NCBI RefSeq assembly: GCF_025717515.1
Contig: NZ_JAJIRN010000002.1
Span: 434,001-498,000, forward strand
DNA: 64,000 nt
From: Roseateles oligotrophus
GTDB lineage: Bacteria > Pseudomonadota > Gammaproteobacteria > Burkholderiales > Burkholderiaceae_C
Reading direction: 5' to 3'
Positions 8,470-16,404 of this stretch are shown piece after piece. Below the pieces are notes generated by a model, which saw nothing but the letters and a program-made list of their open reading frames with translations, was not told the origin of the DNA and made no database searches. The stretch's first letter is position 1. Every line of letters begins with the position of its first letter. A program made the position numbers and the translations under genes.

Positions 8470-8886
8470 TCAGTTCCGGGTCGATGACCGGAACATCTCG
8501 TGGTGCAAGCCCCAATGTTCGACGGCGGCGATAAGTACGTTCGATTCGCCGTCGTCGACCTGGGCATCGACTTCGGCAAGTTCGACACAGATGCGCAGCA
8601 CCTTCAGCCGCAGCGCGGGATCCTGGATCTCACCCATCAGGTCCGCCAGCGTGCGCTCATCCACCGGGCAGGTATCGGCCCAGTTCAACTGACCGCTCGA
8701 CAGCAAGTCTTCGCAGAAAGTGTCCAGCAGCGCAAGCAATTCATGCCTTGTCAGGCCGAGCTGCTCATGCACGGCGAGACGATCGAGACACTCGATCTCA
8801 GCCTCCGCGATGTCGCCGTCGGCGACCACCGTCAGCGCGACGATGCGGGCTGCGGCCTGTGGGCTGTTGACGGGATAGTGGCGCAT
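8470..8886 (-). CDS. TerB-like (tellurite resistance TerB fold) protein, paralogue 1
   Basis: A 138-residue, all-helical protein. The N-terminus RHYPVNSPQAAARIVALTVV and the acidic repeat EVDAQVDDGE (about residues 106-115) fit the TerB/DjlA metal-binding fold, where paired D/E-rich turns bind a divalent cation. It is clearly a paralogue of the protein at 12321-12755 (shared R-x-YP-x-NSP-x-AAARIVAL, DPAL-x-x-KVLR, DGE), roughly 40-45 percent identical by eye. Cytoplasmic; no signal peptide. TerB-type proteins are linked to tellurite, phage and envelope-stress resistance and often work at the membrane with TerC, which is encoded 5 kb away. Divergent from the DUF3616 operon. Confidence 0.75.
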   Translation of the reverse strand: MRHYPVNSPQAAARIVALTVVADGDIAEAEIECLDRLAVHEQLGLTRHELLALLDTFCEDLLSSGQLNWADTCPVDERTLADLMGEIQDPALRLKVLRICVELAEVDAQVDDGESNVLIAAVEHWGLHHEMFRSSTRN

Positions 8887-9102
8887 AGGGAGTCCTGTTT
8901 GATGGTTGATGGGCTTGGGTCACGGCTGCAATGTCGGGCACCCATTGCTTCCGAAAAAGCAGTTTTTCAGGAATTCGAACATCGGATAAACCTGAACAAG
9001 AGGCGGGCTTTTGAGCTCACACTTCAGCCTTTCGCGGGCGCAGCGAGCAAGAGTTGCAGCGCCCAAACCTTCTTGGTACCTCACCCTCTGGAGCACCATC
9101 CA

Positions 9103-10191
9103 ATGCCCAACACTCGAACCGCCAATGCCGTCCGTCTGGAGTTCGCTGCTGGCTCCCTGGTTCAATCCAACCTGTCGGGCGCCGCCTTCACCGGCGACTG
9201 GCTCTGGGTGGCGGGTGACGAAGCCTGTGGCCTGGACCGGCTGCGCCGGCTCGAACCCGTCGGGCGCGAGGCCTTGCGCTTTGGCGAGGCGCGCGATTTC
9301 CCGCTCGCCGATCTGCTGGACTTGCCCGGCACGGCCGAGGAAGAGGCCGATCTGGAAGGCATGGCCGTGGCCGACGGCTACCTCTGGGTGGTCGGCTCGC
9401 ATGGCCTGAAGCGCAAGAACGTCAAGCCGGACCGGGACCATGCCGACAACGCCAAGCGGCTGGCCAAGCTCGCGCTCGACGGCAACCGGCGCTTGCTGGC
9501 CTGTCTGCCGATCGAGCCCGATGCCCAGGGCGAACCCTGCCTGGTGCGACAGGCCCAGGATGGCCGCAAGGCGCTGCGACTGAAAGGGGATGCCCAATCG
9601 AACCTGCTCACTCGTGCGCTGGCTGGTGACCCCCATTTCGGTCCTTATATGGCGATCCCGGGCAAGGACAACGGCTTTGACATCGAAGGCCTGGCCGTCG
9701 ACGGCCGCCGCTTGCTGCTGGGCCTGCGCGGGCCGGTGCTGCGCGGCTGGTCGGCGCTGCTGGAAATCTCGGTTGAAGCCCGCGGTGAGCAACTGCGACT
9801 GCTGCCACTGGACGACAGCGGCACGCTGATCCGCAAACATTTCCTGCAGCTCGACGGCTTGGGCGTTCGCGACCTGCATTTCTCGGGCGATGACCTCTAC
9901 ATTCTGGCCGGCCCGACGATGGTGCTGAACGGTGACATCCGCGTCTTCAAATGGCCCGGCGCACGCACCCTGCTGGCCGCCAACCGCGAGCCCGTGCGTT
10001 TCGAGCAGGCGTTGACCGAGTCGGTTCCCTTGCCGCACGGTCGCGGCAGCAACCGCGCCGAGGCGATTTGCGATCTGCCGCCGGCCTTGTCCGGAGGCAA
10101 GGCAAGCTGGCTCGTCCTGTACGACGCGCCGGGTGCCGATCGCAAGGACGGCGAGCACGCCGTCTTCGGCGACCTGCTGCGCCACGATTGA
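9103..10191 (+). CDS. DUF3616 domain protein
   Basis: A 362-residue protein that matches the DUF3616 family: the block NGFDIEGLAVDG followed by LLLGLRGPVLRGWS (about residues 187-214) and the earlier DLEGMAVADGYLWVVGSHGLKR (about 84-105) are characteristic and suggest a beta-propeller built of EGLAV-type blades. No signal peptide or membrane segment is seen, so it is probably cytoplasmic. Biochemical role unknown. The ATG at 9103 has a GGAG site 12 bases before it. The frame is open far upstream but that part overlaps the divergent TerB gene. It heads a set of plus-strand genes with the lipid-kinase-like and phosphoesterase genes (spacing 31 bases, then overlap). Confidence 0.75.
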   Translation: MPNTRTANAVRLEFAAGSLVQSNLSGAAFTGDWLWVAGDEACGLDRLRRLEPVGREALRFGEARDFPLADLLDLPGTAEEEADLEGMAVADGYLWVVGSHGLKRKNVKPDRDHADNAKRLAKLALDGNRRLLACLPIEPDAQGEPCLVRQAQDGRKALRLKGDAQSNLLTRALAGDPHFGPYMAIPGKDNGFDIEGLAVDGRRLLLGLRGPVLRGWSALLEISVEARGEQLRLLPLDDSGTLIRKHFLQLDGLGVRDLHFSGDDLYILAGPTMVLNGDIRVFKWPGARTLLAANREPVRFEQALTESVPLPHGRGSNRAEAICDLPPALSGGKASWLVLYDAPGADRKDGEHAVFGDLLRHD

Positions 10192-10222
10192 GGGCGTTCA
10201 CCGCAAGTTGTCTCAATCAATC

Positions 10223-11221
10223 ATGGCAGATGCTCCCGAACTCGATCCTTTTGCGCCGATTCAATTCGTGATCAATGCGGCTGCGGGCAGCAGCGATGCG
10301 GACATGAAGCGCGAAGTCATCGAGTCGGTGCTGCGGGCAGAAGGCAGGTGCGGCGACTTGCACTTCTGCACACCCGGCCAATTGGCCGGCGTGGCGCGTG
10401 AGTCGGCGCAGCGGGCCCTGTCGACCCGCACGGCCGTGGTCGCCGTCGGCGGTGACGGCACGCTCAACACCGTCGCGCAGGCCGCTCATGCGGCGGGCTG
10501 CGCCATGGGGGTGGTGCCGCAGGGCACGTTCAACTACTTTGCCCGCACCCACGGCATTCCCGCCGACCCGGCCGAAGCGGTCCGCCTGTTGCTGCATGCA
10601 GCGCCGGTGCCGGTTCAGGTGGCCGGCATCAACGAGCGCGTGTTCCTGGTCAACGCCAGCCTGGGGCTCTATCCCGACCTGCTGGAAGACCGAGAAGCCT
10701 ACAAAGCCCGCTTCGGCCGTAGCCGCTGGGTGGCGTTCGTGGCGGCCTGCGCGACGCTGCTGCGGGCACAGCGCCGGCTGCGACTGCATATCGAGACTGG
10801 TGGCACGGTTCGCGACCTGCAAACCTTGACGCTTTTCGTGGGCAACAACCGGCTGCAACTGCAGCAGTTCGGTGCGGAGCCGGAAGATACCCTGGCCGGT
10901 ACGCCCGGCGACGGCAGCATGGCCGCGCTGGTGCTGCGGCCGATCGGAGCACTGTCGATGATGGGCTTGATGCTGCATGGCGCGATGGGCAGGCTGGGTG
11001 AGGCTGCCGGCGTGGAGCGCTTCGAGTTCGAGCATTTGGTGGTCAAGCCCACGCTGCCGCAGGGTCGTCGCGGGGTGAAGGTGGCCTTCGACGGCGAGGT
11101 GACGATGATGCGCGCGCCACTCGACTTCCGCGTGCTCGCCAAACCCCTGTACCTGCTGAGGCCGCATCGCAAGGCGGCCGCCATAGACGCCGCATCCCGC
11201 ACCGAAGAGGCAGGCGGATGA
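10223..11221 (+). CDS. Diacylglycerol/lipid kinase family protein
   Basis: A 332-residue protein with the catalytic domain of the diacylglycerol/sphingosine kinase superfamily: FVINAAAGSSDA at the N-terminus corresponds to the NPxSG strand, and VAVGGDGTLNTVAQAA (about residues 72-87) is the glycine-rich nucleotide-binding signature; VVPQGTFNYFAR matches the PLGTxNDFAR block. The C-terminal half (VKVAFDGEV) is the usual beta-sandwich lid. It would phosphorylate a lipid alcohol using ATP; substrate unknown. The stop overlaps the next ATG, so it is co-translated with the metallophosphoesterase, giving a kinase-phosphatase pair. Confidence 0.85.
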   Translation: MADAPELDPFAPIQFVINAAAGSSDADMKREVIESVLRAEGRCGDLHFCTPGQLAGVARESAQRALSTRTAVVAVGGDGTLNTVAQAAHAAGCAMGVVPQGTFNYFARTHGIPADPAEAVRLLLHAAPVPVQVAGINERVFLVNASLGLYPDLLEDREAYKARFGRSRWVAFVAACATLLRAQRRLRLHIETGGTVRDLQTLTLFVGNNRLQLQQFGAEPEDTLAGTPGDGSMAALVLRPIGALSMMGLMLHGAMGRLGEAAGVERFEFEHLVVKPTLPQGRRGVKVAFDGEVTMMRAPLDFRVLAKPLYLLRPHRKAAAIDAASRTEEAGG

Positions 11222-12015
11222 GCATCCTGCTGCAGATCTCCGACACGCATTTCGGCACCGAGCAGGCGCCGGTCGTCGAAGCGCTGGCCGCGCTGGCCCG
11301 GCAGCAGCGGCCCGATCTGGTCGTGCTGTCCGGCGACATCACTCAGCGCGCCCGCCCGGCGCAGTTCCGGGCCGCACGTGCATTTGTGGACCGCCTCGGC
11401 GCGCCGGTGCTGGCCGTTCCAGGCAACCACGACATCGCGCTGCTCGACCTGTGGGCGCGCTTGCGCCGCCCCTATGCCCGCTACAGCGCTGCCTTCGGCG
11501 CGGAACTCGAACCGGTGCACCGCTCGCCCGAGCTGATGGTCGTGTGCGTCAACACCACGCGGCCCTGGCGCCACAAGCATGGCGAGCTCTCCGGGCCGCA
11601 GATAGAACATGTGGCCCAACTTTTGGAGGGCGCCGAAGCTGCCCAGCTGCGGGTGGTGGTCGTGCACCAGCCCGTGGCCGTGACGCGTGACGAGGATCTA
11701 TCCAACCTTCTGCGCGGTCATGCGGCCGCGCTCGAGCGCTGGGCAGCGGCCGGGGCCGACCTCATCATGGGCGGGCACATCCACCTGCCTTACGTGATGC
11801 CGCTGCAAGGCCTGGCGCGTCCTCTGTGGGCCGTGCAGGCGGGCACGGCCGTCTCGTCTCGGCTGCGCAGGGGCGTGCCCAACTCGGTGAACCTGCTGCG
11901 CTGGGGCGCAGACTCGGCGCCTGGGTGCTGCCGGATCGAGCAATGGGACTTCTCGGCTGACATCCAAGCCTTCTTGCGCGCCAAGGTCACCGAGGTCCGG
12001 CCGGCCAGGGCCTAA
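11218..12015 (+). CDS. Calcineurin-like metallophosphoesterase
   Basis: A 265-residue cytoplasmic phosphoesterase. Metal-binding motifs are in the correct order: SDTHFG (near 8-13), VVLSGDITQRARPAQF (near 39-54), VPGNHDIALL, VVVHQP and GGHIHLPY. The layout is that of the CpdA/Icc and YkuE group, which hydrolyse cyclic nucleotides, UDP-diacylglucosamine or phospholipid headgroups. It begins with ATG inside the stop of the lipid-kinase gene (ATGA), so the two products probably act in one pathway. The downstream end abuts the palindromic element at 12018. Confidence 0.88.
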   Translation: MSILLQISDTHFGTEQAPVVEALAALARQQRPDLVVLSGDITQRARPAQFRAARAFVDRLGAPVLAVPGNHDIALLDLWARLRRPYARYSAAFGAELEPVHRSPELMVVCVNTTRPWRHKHGELSGPQIEHVAQLLEGAEAAQLRVVVVHQPVAVTRDEDLSNLLRGHAAALERWAAAGADLIMGGHIHLPYVMPLQGLARPLWAVQAGTAVSSRLRRGVPNSVNLLRWGADSAPGCCRIEQWDFSADIQAFLRAKVTEVRPARA

Positions 12016-12017
12016 CG

Positions 12018-12179
12018 AGTACAGCGTCCCGTCAGTATCGACACATGAAAGCGCGCCTTCACCCGCATGGCGGCGTTGCAAATCCTCTCGATACCCCCGG
12101 TATCGCTGCGGTTTGCGCCTTGCCCTGTGGGCGAATCCATCACTTTCATTTTGTGTCTCTACTTGCGGGACGCTGTACT
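12018..12179. mobile_element. MITE-like 162-bp imperfect palindrome
   Basis: The ends AGTACAGCGTCCCG (12018-12031) and CGGGACGCTGTACT (12166-12179) are perfect inverted repeats, and the match continues inward (GACACA-TGAAAG on the left against CTTTCATTTTGTGTC on the right), giving arms of about 35 bases. The centre is itself a hairpin, CGATACC-CCC-GGTATCG (12089-12105). The whole element therefore folds into one long stem. It encodes nothing, starts three bases after the phosphoesterase stop and lacks an evident target duplication. It looks like a miniature inverted-repeat element, or a large structured RNA/terminator. Confidence 0.6.
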
Positions 12180-12320
12180 AGGTCGCCAAGCCAGCTTCGT
12201 ATTTTCCTGAGCCCAAGTCACGAAAGAGCCGCTTCTTCCGAAGTTGATTCGGGTGCACATTGCAGCGTTCGGCATCTCTGTCGTTCACCTCAAACTGAGC
12301 TCCTGCAAAGAAAATCCATC
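12180..12320 (+). other. Leader region before the second TerB gene
   Basis: 141 bases between the palindrome and the GTG start at 12321. With the palindrome this makes a 305-base gene-free stretch. I see no strong promoter by eye; the upstream open frame that reads through has no family resemblance. Confidence 0.4.
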
Positions 12321-12755
12321 GTGCGCAACTACCCCCATAACAGCCCAGAAGCCGCCGCGCGCATCGTCGCCTTGGTGCTGATCTCCGACGGTCATGTGTG
12401 CAGTTCCGAGTTCGATGTCCTCAAGCAACTGGGCGCGGAGCGCGAACTTGGGCTCGATCCCGATCTGCTGCCGCACATCGTTCACACCTTGTGTGAGGAA
12501 CTGTTGGCCGGTGGCTACGCGACAGGCTCGCTGATGGCCCATGTCGATGACGCCGCGCTGGCGTCATTGATGGCCGAGATCTCGGATCCGGCGCTGCAAA
12601 GAAAGGTGCTGCGTCTATCCCTGGCCGCGGCGCGGGCCGATGGTCACTTGGCCGATGGCGAAACCTTGGTGCTGGAGGCCGCCCGGCACCATTGGAAGCT
12701 CGTCGATGGCGAGGAGCCGAGCGCCGTCAAGCCGGCCCGCCGCCGCGACGCCTGA
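12321..12755 (+). CDS. TerB-like protein, paralogue 2
   Basis: A 144-residue helical protein starting at GTG (VRNYPHNSPEAAARIVAL), chosen because this aligns exactly with the start of paralogue 1 (MRHYPVNSPQAAARIVAL) on the other strand at 8886. The acidic metal-site repeats are SDGHVCSSE (about residues 22-30) and ADGHLADGE (about 111-119), closer to the canonical TerB DG-x-x-x-x-x-E pattern than paralogue 1. The tail KPARRRDA is basic. Cytoplasmic. It lies behind the palindromic element and converges with nhaR. Inferred role: stress or metal/tellurite response partner of TerC. Confidence 0.75.
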   Translation: MRNYPHNSPEAAARIVALVLISDGHVCSSEFDVLKQLGAERELGLDPDLLPHIVHTLCEELLAGGYATGSLMAHVDDAALASLMAEISDPALQRKVLRLSLAAARADGHLADGETLVLEAARHHWKLVDGEEPSAVKPARRRDA

Positions 12756-12776
12756 GCGGCCATCTTCAATCCGCGA

Positions 12777-13658
12777 TCAAGGCTGTGACGCAGCCATCAG
12801 CTGCATCACCAAGGGGTGGTGCTGGCCGCGGCGTGAGCGGATGGCATGGATCTCTTCTTTGACGCCATCGCTGCTGCCCAGCAAGCGCAGGCCGCGCATC
12901 AAGCCGACGTCTCCTGCGCCCAGCCGGCTGACCGGGAACACGCCCAGCCCGCGGGCCCCGAACACCGCCAGCAGCGCACTGTCTTCGAACTCGCCGACGA
13001 TACGAGGTCGCAGGCCCTGCGTCTCGAACCAGCGGTCCAGCGCCGAGCGCAGGGCCGAGTGCCCGGTGGGCAGCAATACCGGCAGGTCGTTCAGGCTTTG
13101 CGGAAACCGGTCGCGCTCGGTCTTGCCGACCAGCCGGGCGGGCCCGTACCACTCGACCGGCGAATCGACGAGCCGCTCGCTGCTAAGACGAAGATTCGGG
13201 TTGCGCGGCGCCGCCTGGCCGGCCAGCACCAGGTCCAGGTGATGCAACGCCAGCTCGCTGAGCAACTGCTCGAACTCGCCCTCGTGGCAGACGAGCCGAA
13301 GATTGGGCGTGCTCAGCACCGGCTCCAGCAAGGCATAGGCGGCGAGCTTGGAGATGCCATCGGAGAGCCCGACCGCCAGGCGGGCCACCTTGCCGCTGGC
13401 CGCTTCGCGCACCTCGTCGGGGATGCCCTGGCCGAGCTGAAAAATCTCCTCGGCGCGTGCGAAGGCGGCCTGGCCTGCCTCGGTGAGGGCCACGCCCCGG
13501 CCCGAGGGCTTGAGGAGCTGGTGGCCCAGCGACTTCTCCAGCTCGCGCACCTGCGCGCTGATGGTCTGCACTGCCATGTCCAGTCGTTCGGCAGCGCGAG
13601 CAAACCCGCCTTCCTTGGTGACAACCCAGAAGTAATGAAGATGGCGATAGTTCAGCAT
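12777..13658 (-). CDS. nhaR: LysR-family regulator NhaR
   Basis: A 293-residue LysR-type protein. The first 60 residues (MLNYRHLHYFWVVTKEGGFA, RAAERLDMAVQTISAQVREL) match the NhaR subfamily, the Na+-responsive activator of the nhaA antiporter gene in E. coli. The effector domain and the length are normal. Its start has GGAG just upstream in GAGAGCGC. No nhaA antiporter gene is in the window; the divergent neighbours are a small membrane protein and TerC, so in this genome NhaR may respond to cation stress and control that pair. The intergenic region is 110 bases and must hold both promoters. Confidence 0.88.
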   Translation of the reverse strand: MLNYRHLHYFWVVTKEGGFARAAERLDMAVQTISAQVRELEKSLGHQLLKPSGRGVALTEAGQAAFARAEEIFQLGQGIPDEVREAASGKVARLAVGLSDGISKLAAYALLEPVLSTPNLRLVCHEGEFEQLLSELALHHLDLVLAGQAAPRNPNLRLSSERLVDSPVEWYGPARLVGKTERDRFPQSLNDLPVLLPTGHSALRSALDRWFETQGLRPRIVGEFEDSALLAVFGARGLGVFPVSRLGAGDVGLMRGLRLLGSSDGVKEEIHAIRSRRGQHHPLVMQLMAASQP

Positions 13659-13768
13659 GCGCTCTCCAGTGCGGGAAAACCGAAGTTTAAGTGCGTTTCA
13701 ATCTGGTTTGTTCGAAGCTGATAAATCTCCACACTCCGGGTCATTCGTTCACCAAAGAAAGTCCTGTC

Positions 13769-14179
13769 ATGTTCTACGCCCTCAGCTGGTTCTTCGTCAT
13801 CGCTCTGCTGGCGCTGTGGTCGCTGACGGCCTGGGCGCTGCATGCAGTGGCGGTCTGGACGGTCTCGAACGCCGGCGCGCTCACCGACGCTACCTCGGGC
13901 ACCGGCAGCATGGCCCTGCCGGACTGGCTGGCACCCTGGGTGCCGCCGGAAGTGGCACAGTGGGCCAGCTCCCTTTTGGGAGGCCTTGCGCCTTTCATTG
14001 ACAGCCTGCTGCAGGCAGCACCCGCACTGGCGGGTGGCTTGACGGTGGCGACCTGGGTGATCTGGGGCATCGGCAGCGTGCTGCTCGTGCTCTTGGGTGC
14101 TGGGCTGCACCTGCTCATCGCGCTGCTGCGCCGCAGCGGAGCCGGCCCGAAAGTTGGCCCGTCGTTCGCGGCAGGCTGA
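13769..14179 (+). CDS. Small two-helix membrane protein upstream of terC
   Basis: A 136-residue protein with a membrane helix at the N-terminus (FYALSWFFVIALLALWSLTAWAL), a central Pro/Trp-rich amphipathic stretch (MALPDWLAPWVPPEVAQW) and a second helix near the C-terminus (VATWVIWGIGSVLLVLLGAGLHLLIALL). I do not recognise a named family. The start at 13769 has a weak AAAGAAAG site; the frame is open 26 codons further up but that would begin in the nhaR promoter. It lies 31 bases before terC and is likely co-transcribed, so a role in the same membrane process is plausible. Confidence 0.65.
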   Translation: MFYALSWFFVIALLALWSLTAWALHAVAVWTVSNAGALTDATSGTGSMALPDWLAPWVPPEVAQWASSLLGGLAPFIDSLLQAAPALAGGLTVATWVIWGIGSVLLVLLGAGLHLLIALLRRSGAGPKVGPSFAAG

Positions 14180-14210
14180 TTCGGCGGTTCTGCAAATCTG
14201 AAAGCAAGGC

Positions 14211-15203
14211 ATGGACTTTCTACTCCCCTTCCTCATGGCCGACTTCCTGGGCACGCCCACCTGGATCTGGCTCAGCTTCGTCGGCGTCGTCATCGCGCTG
14301 CTGGCCTTCGACCTGGGCGTCCTGCACAGGGATGACCACGAGATCGGCGTGCAAGAAAGCCTGCTGCTCTCGGCCGGCTATATCAGCGTGGCCTTGCTCT
14401 TCGGGGCCTGGATCTGGTGGTATCTGGGCGCGCAAAGCGGTATGGACTACTACACCGGCTTCATGATCGAGAAGTCGCTGTCGATGGACAACGTCTTCGT
14501 CATCGCACTGATCTTCAGCTTCTTCGCCATCCCGCGCCAGTATCAGCACCGGGTGCTGTTCTGGGGCATCTTGGGTGTGATCGTGCTGCGCGCGATCATG
14601 ATCGGCTTGGGTGCGACGCTGGTGAGCCAGTTCAGCTGGGTGCTCTACCTGTTCGGTGCCTTCCTGATCTTCACCGGCATCAAGATGTGGATCATTGCCC
14701 ACCACATGCCCGACATCGCGAACAACCCGCTGCTGAAGTTCCTGAAACGGCATATACGCGTGACCGAGGGCCTGCGCGGCAATGCCTTCTGGGTGCGCGA
14801 GACCGACCCGAAGACGGGCAAAGTGGAGCGTTTTGCGACGCCCTTGTTCCTGGCTCTGGTGCTGGTCGAGTTCGTCGATCTCGTGTTCGCGGTCGATTCG
14901 GTGCCGGCGATCTTCGCCATCACCACCGACCCCTTCATCGTCTACACCAGCAATATCTTCGCGATCCTCGGCCTGCGCGCGCTGTACTTCGCGCTGGCCG
15001 CAATGATCCACCGCTTCAAATACCTGAAGTACGCCCTGGCTTTGGTGCTGGTGTTCATCGGCAGCAAGATCTTCCTGGTAGGCATCATCGGCAAGATACC
15101 GGCGGTGATCTCGCTGAGCGTGACCTTCGGGCTGATTGCCGGTGGTGTGCTGGTGTCGTTGTGGAAGACCCGCGAGCAGTCCTCTATCGCCGAGTCCACA
15201 TGA
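14211..15203 (+). CDS. TerC/Alx family membrane protein
   Basis: A 330-residue polytopic protein with about nine helices. It carries the TerC hallmarks: AFDLGVLHRDDHEIGVQESL near residue 27, EKSLSMDNVFVIALIFSFF (about 91-109) and the second acidic helix LVEFVDLVFAVDSVPAIFAIT (about 220-240). The intramembrane Asp residues in SMDN, FVDL and AVDSVPA are thought to move Mn2+ or other divalent ions in this family, and TerC with TerB gives tellurite resistance in ter operons. The 329-codon frame on the opposite strand is a shadow. Only 31 bases separate it from the previous gene, so there is no room for a dedicated yybP-ykoY riboswitch here. Confidence 0.9.
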   Translation: MDFLLPFLMADFLGTPTWIWLSFVGVVIALLAFDLGVLHRDDHEIGVQESLLLSAGYISVALLFGAWIWWYLGAQSGMDYYTGFMIEKSLSMDNVFVIALIFSFFAIPRQYQHRVLFWGILGVIVLRAIMIGLGATLVSQFSWVLYLFGAFLIFTGIKMWIIAHHMPDIANNPLLKFLKRHIRVTEGLRGNAFWVRETDPKTGKVERFATPLFLALVLVEFVDLVFAVDSVPAIFAITTDPFIVYTSNIFAILGLRALYFALAAMIHRFKYLKYALALVLVFIGSKIFLVGIIGKIPAVISLSVTFGLIAGGVLVSLWKTREQSSIAEST

Positions 15204-15849
15204 CGCCACCTATCACGCCGCGCCTGGCAGAGTCTCAAAGCGACGCGCCACTGGCCGCAACGCGAACTGGGCTTGCTGACTTCTATCTACAGCCGGGCCT
15301 GACGCCTGGCGAACACAAGCCTGAACCATCTCGCGGCTGCGGGCAGACGCTCATGTGCACCTGCCGCTATGGATTTGATGACCGCTATCGACCCACGGCT
15401 GTCCAAAGAACAGCGAACCACAACGCCGCAAGGCTGCTGCTCAACGTTGGCGTGAGTGGCAAACAACGGCGCGCGCAGTGCCTCCGAAGCGGTACATCGG
15501 CGCCCGCAATTGCTTGTCGACTCGATCAACTGATCCACCGGTCACCCAATGAGGAAGACGACGAATACGACAAGGCCATCGATCTGCCGCCGGTGCGCCA
15601 GGAACTGCCAGCTTGCCCGAGCTCGCAACCACGGGTTCGGAGGCAAGGCTTCGCGGTACTTGCGCGAGAGCAGCATGCAGGAGCACTACCACCAAGAGCG
15701 CCGCTTGGCCACCAGGCCAAAGGCACTTGGCGCACCCCATGCCGCCGTTGCGGCTATGTGCAAGAAGCTGACTGGAGGCGAGCCGCGCGGCCTGCGCGGC
15801 CGCCACAGTTCGGTTAGTCTATAAACTTGAATTCCCCGAGGAGCTACCC
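15204..15849. other. 646-base stretch with no recognised gene
   Basis: Several short frames exist (for example plus 15549-15824 and minus 15441-15806) but none resembles a family. A GC-rich stem (GCCGCGC 15782-15788 with GCGCGGC 15794-15800) stands before TAGTCTATAAACT, which can serve as the -10 region for the CBS gene. May be degraded coding DNA. Confidence 0.5.
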
Positions 15850-16278
15850 ATGAAACCTGTGTCCGAACTATTGAAACCACGCGATGGTACTTTGTGGCAG
15901 TTGCGCCGCGAAGACTCGGTGTACGCAGCGCTGGAATTGTTGGCACGCTATGACGTGGGCGCGCTCATGGTCATGGAAGGCGGGCGCCTAGTGGGAATAT
16001 TCAGTGAGCGCGACTACACGCGCAAGATCGCGCTGCAAGGCCGCGGCTCCAAGGACACTACGGTCGCCGAGATCATGACGACCAACGTCATCTCCGTCAC
16101 GCCGAGCACACGCACACACGCATGCATGTCCCTGATGAGAGACAAGCGCATCCGCCACCTGCCGGTGGTGGACGGCGACACCGTGTTGGGCATGATCTCG
16201 ATCCGCGACCTGATGGAACTCATCATTGCCGAGCATGAGGCCACGATCTCCCACCTTGAGAACTACATTCGGTCTTGA
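15850..16278 (+). CDS. Tandem CBS-domain protein
   Basis: A 142-residue protein made only of two CBS domains: residues about 8-62 (ALELLARYDVGALMVMEGGRLVGIFSERD) and about 72-130 (IMTTNVISVTPSTRTHACMS, KRIRHLPVVDGDTVLGMISIRDL). Such stand-alone pairs bind adenosine nucleotides such as AMP or ATP and act as energy or stress sensors. The start has a CCGAGGAGCT ribosome site. It is cytoplasmic. It sits between TerC and the large TerB-like protein, but with a 646-base gap upstream it is probably its own transcription unit. Confidence 0.88.
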   Translation: MKPVSELLKPRDGTLWQLRREDSVYAALELLARYDVGALMVMEGGRLVGIFSERDYTRKIALQGRGSKDTTVAEIMTTNVISVTPSTRTHACMSLMRDKRIRHLPVVDGDTVLGMISIRDLMELIIAEHEATISHLENYIRS

Positions 16279-16404
16279 GCTGAGCGTCTGCGGACCGGCC
16301 GTCGCCAAACGTCCACTCATGGCCGGTATTACCTCGCGCAGGGATGTCGCTAGACTGGACCTCTCGGTTTCCTTTCACCCCCTACCGGCGATCGACACCA
16401 ACCC

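Noticed and set aside
14180-14210. Possible yybP-ykoY manganese riboswitch before terC
   Set aside because: Only 31 bases separate terC from the preceding gene, too short for the element.
14220-15209. A 329-codon minus-strand frame opposite terC
   Set aside because: Charged, repetitive translation typical of antisense reading of membrane helices; terC on the plus strand has all family motifs.
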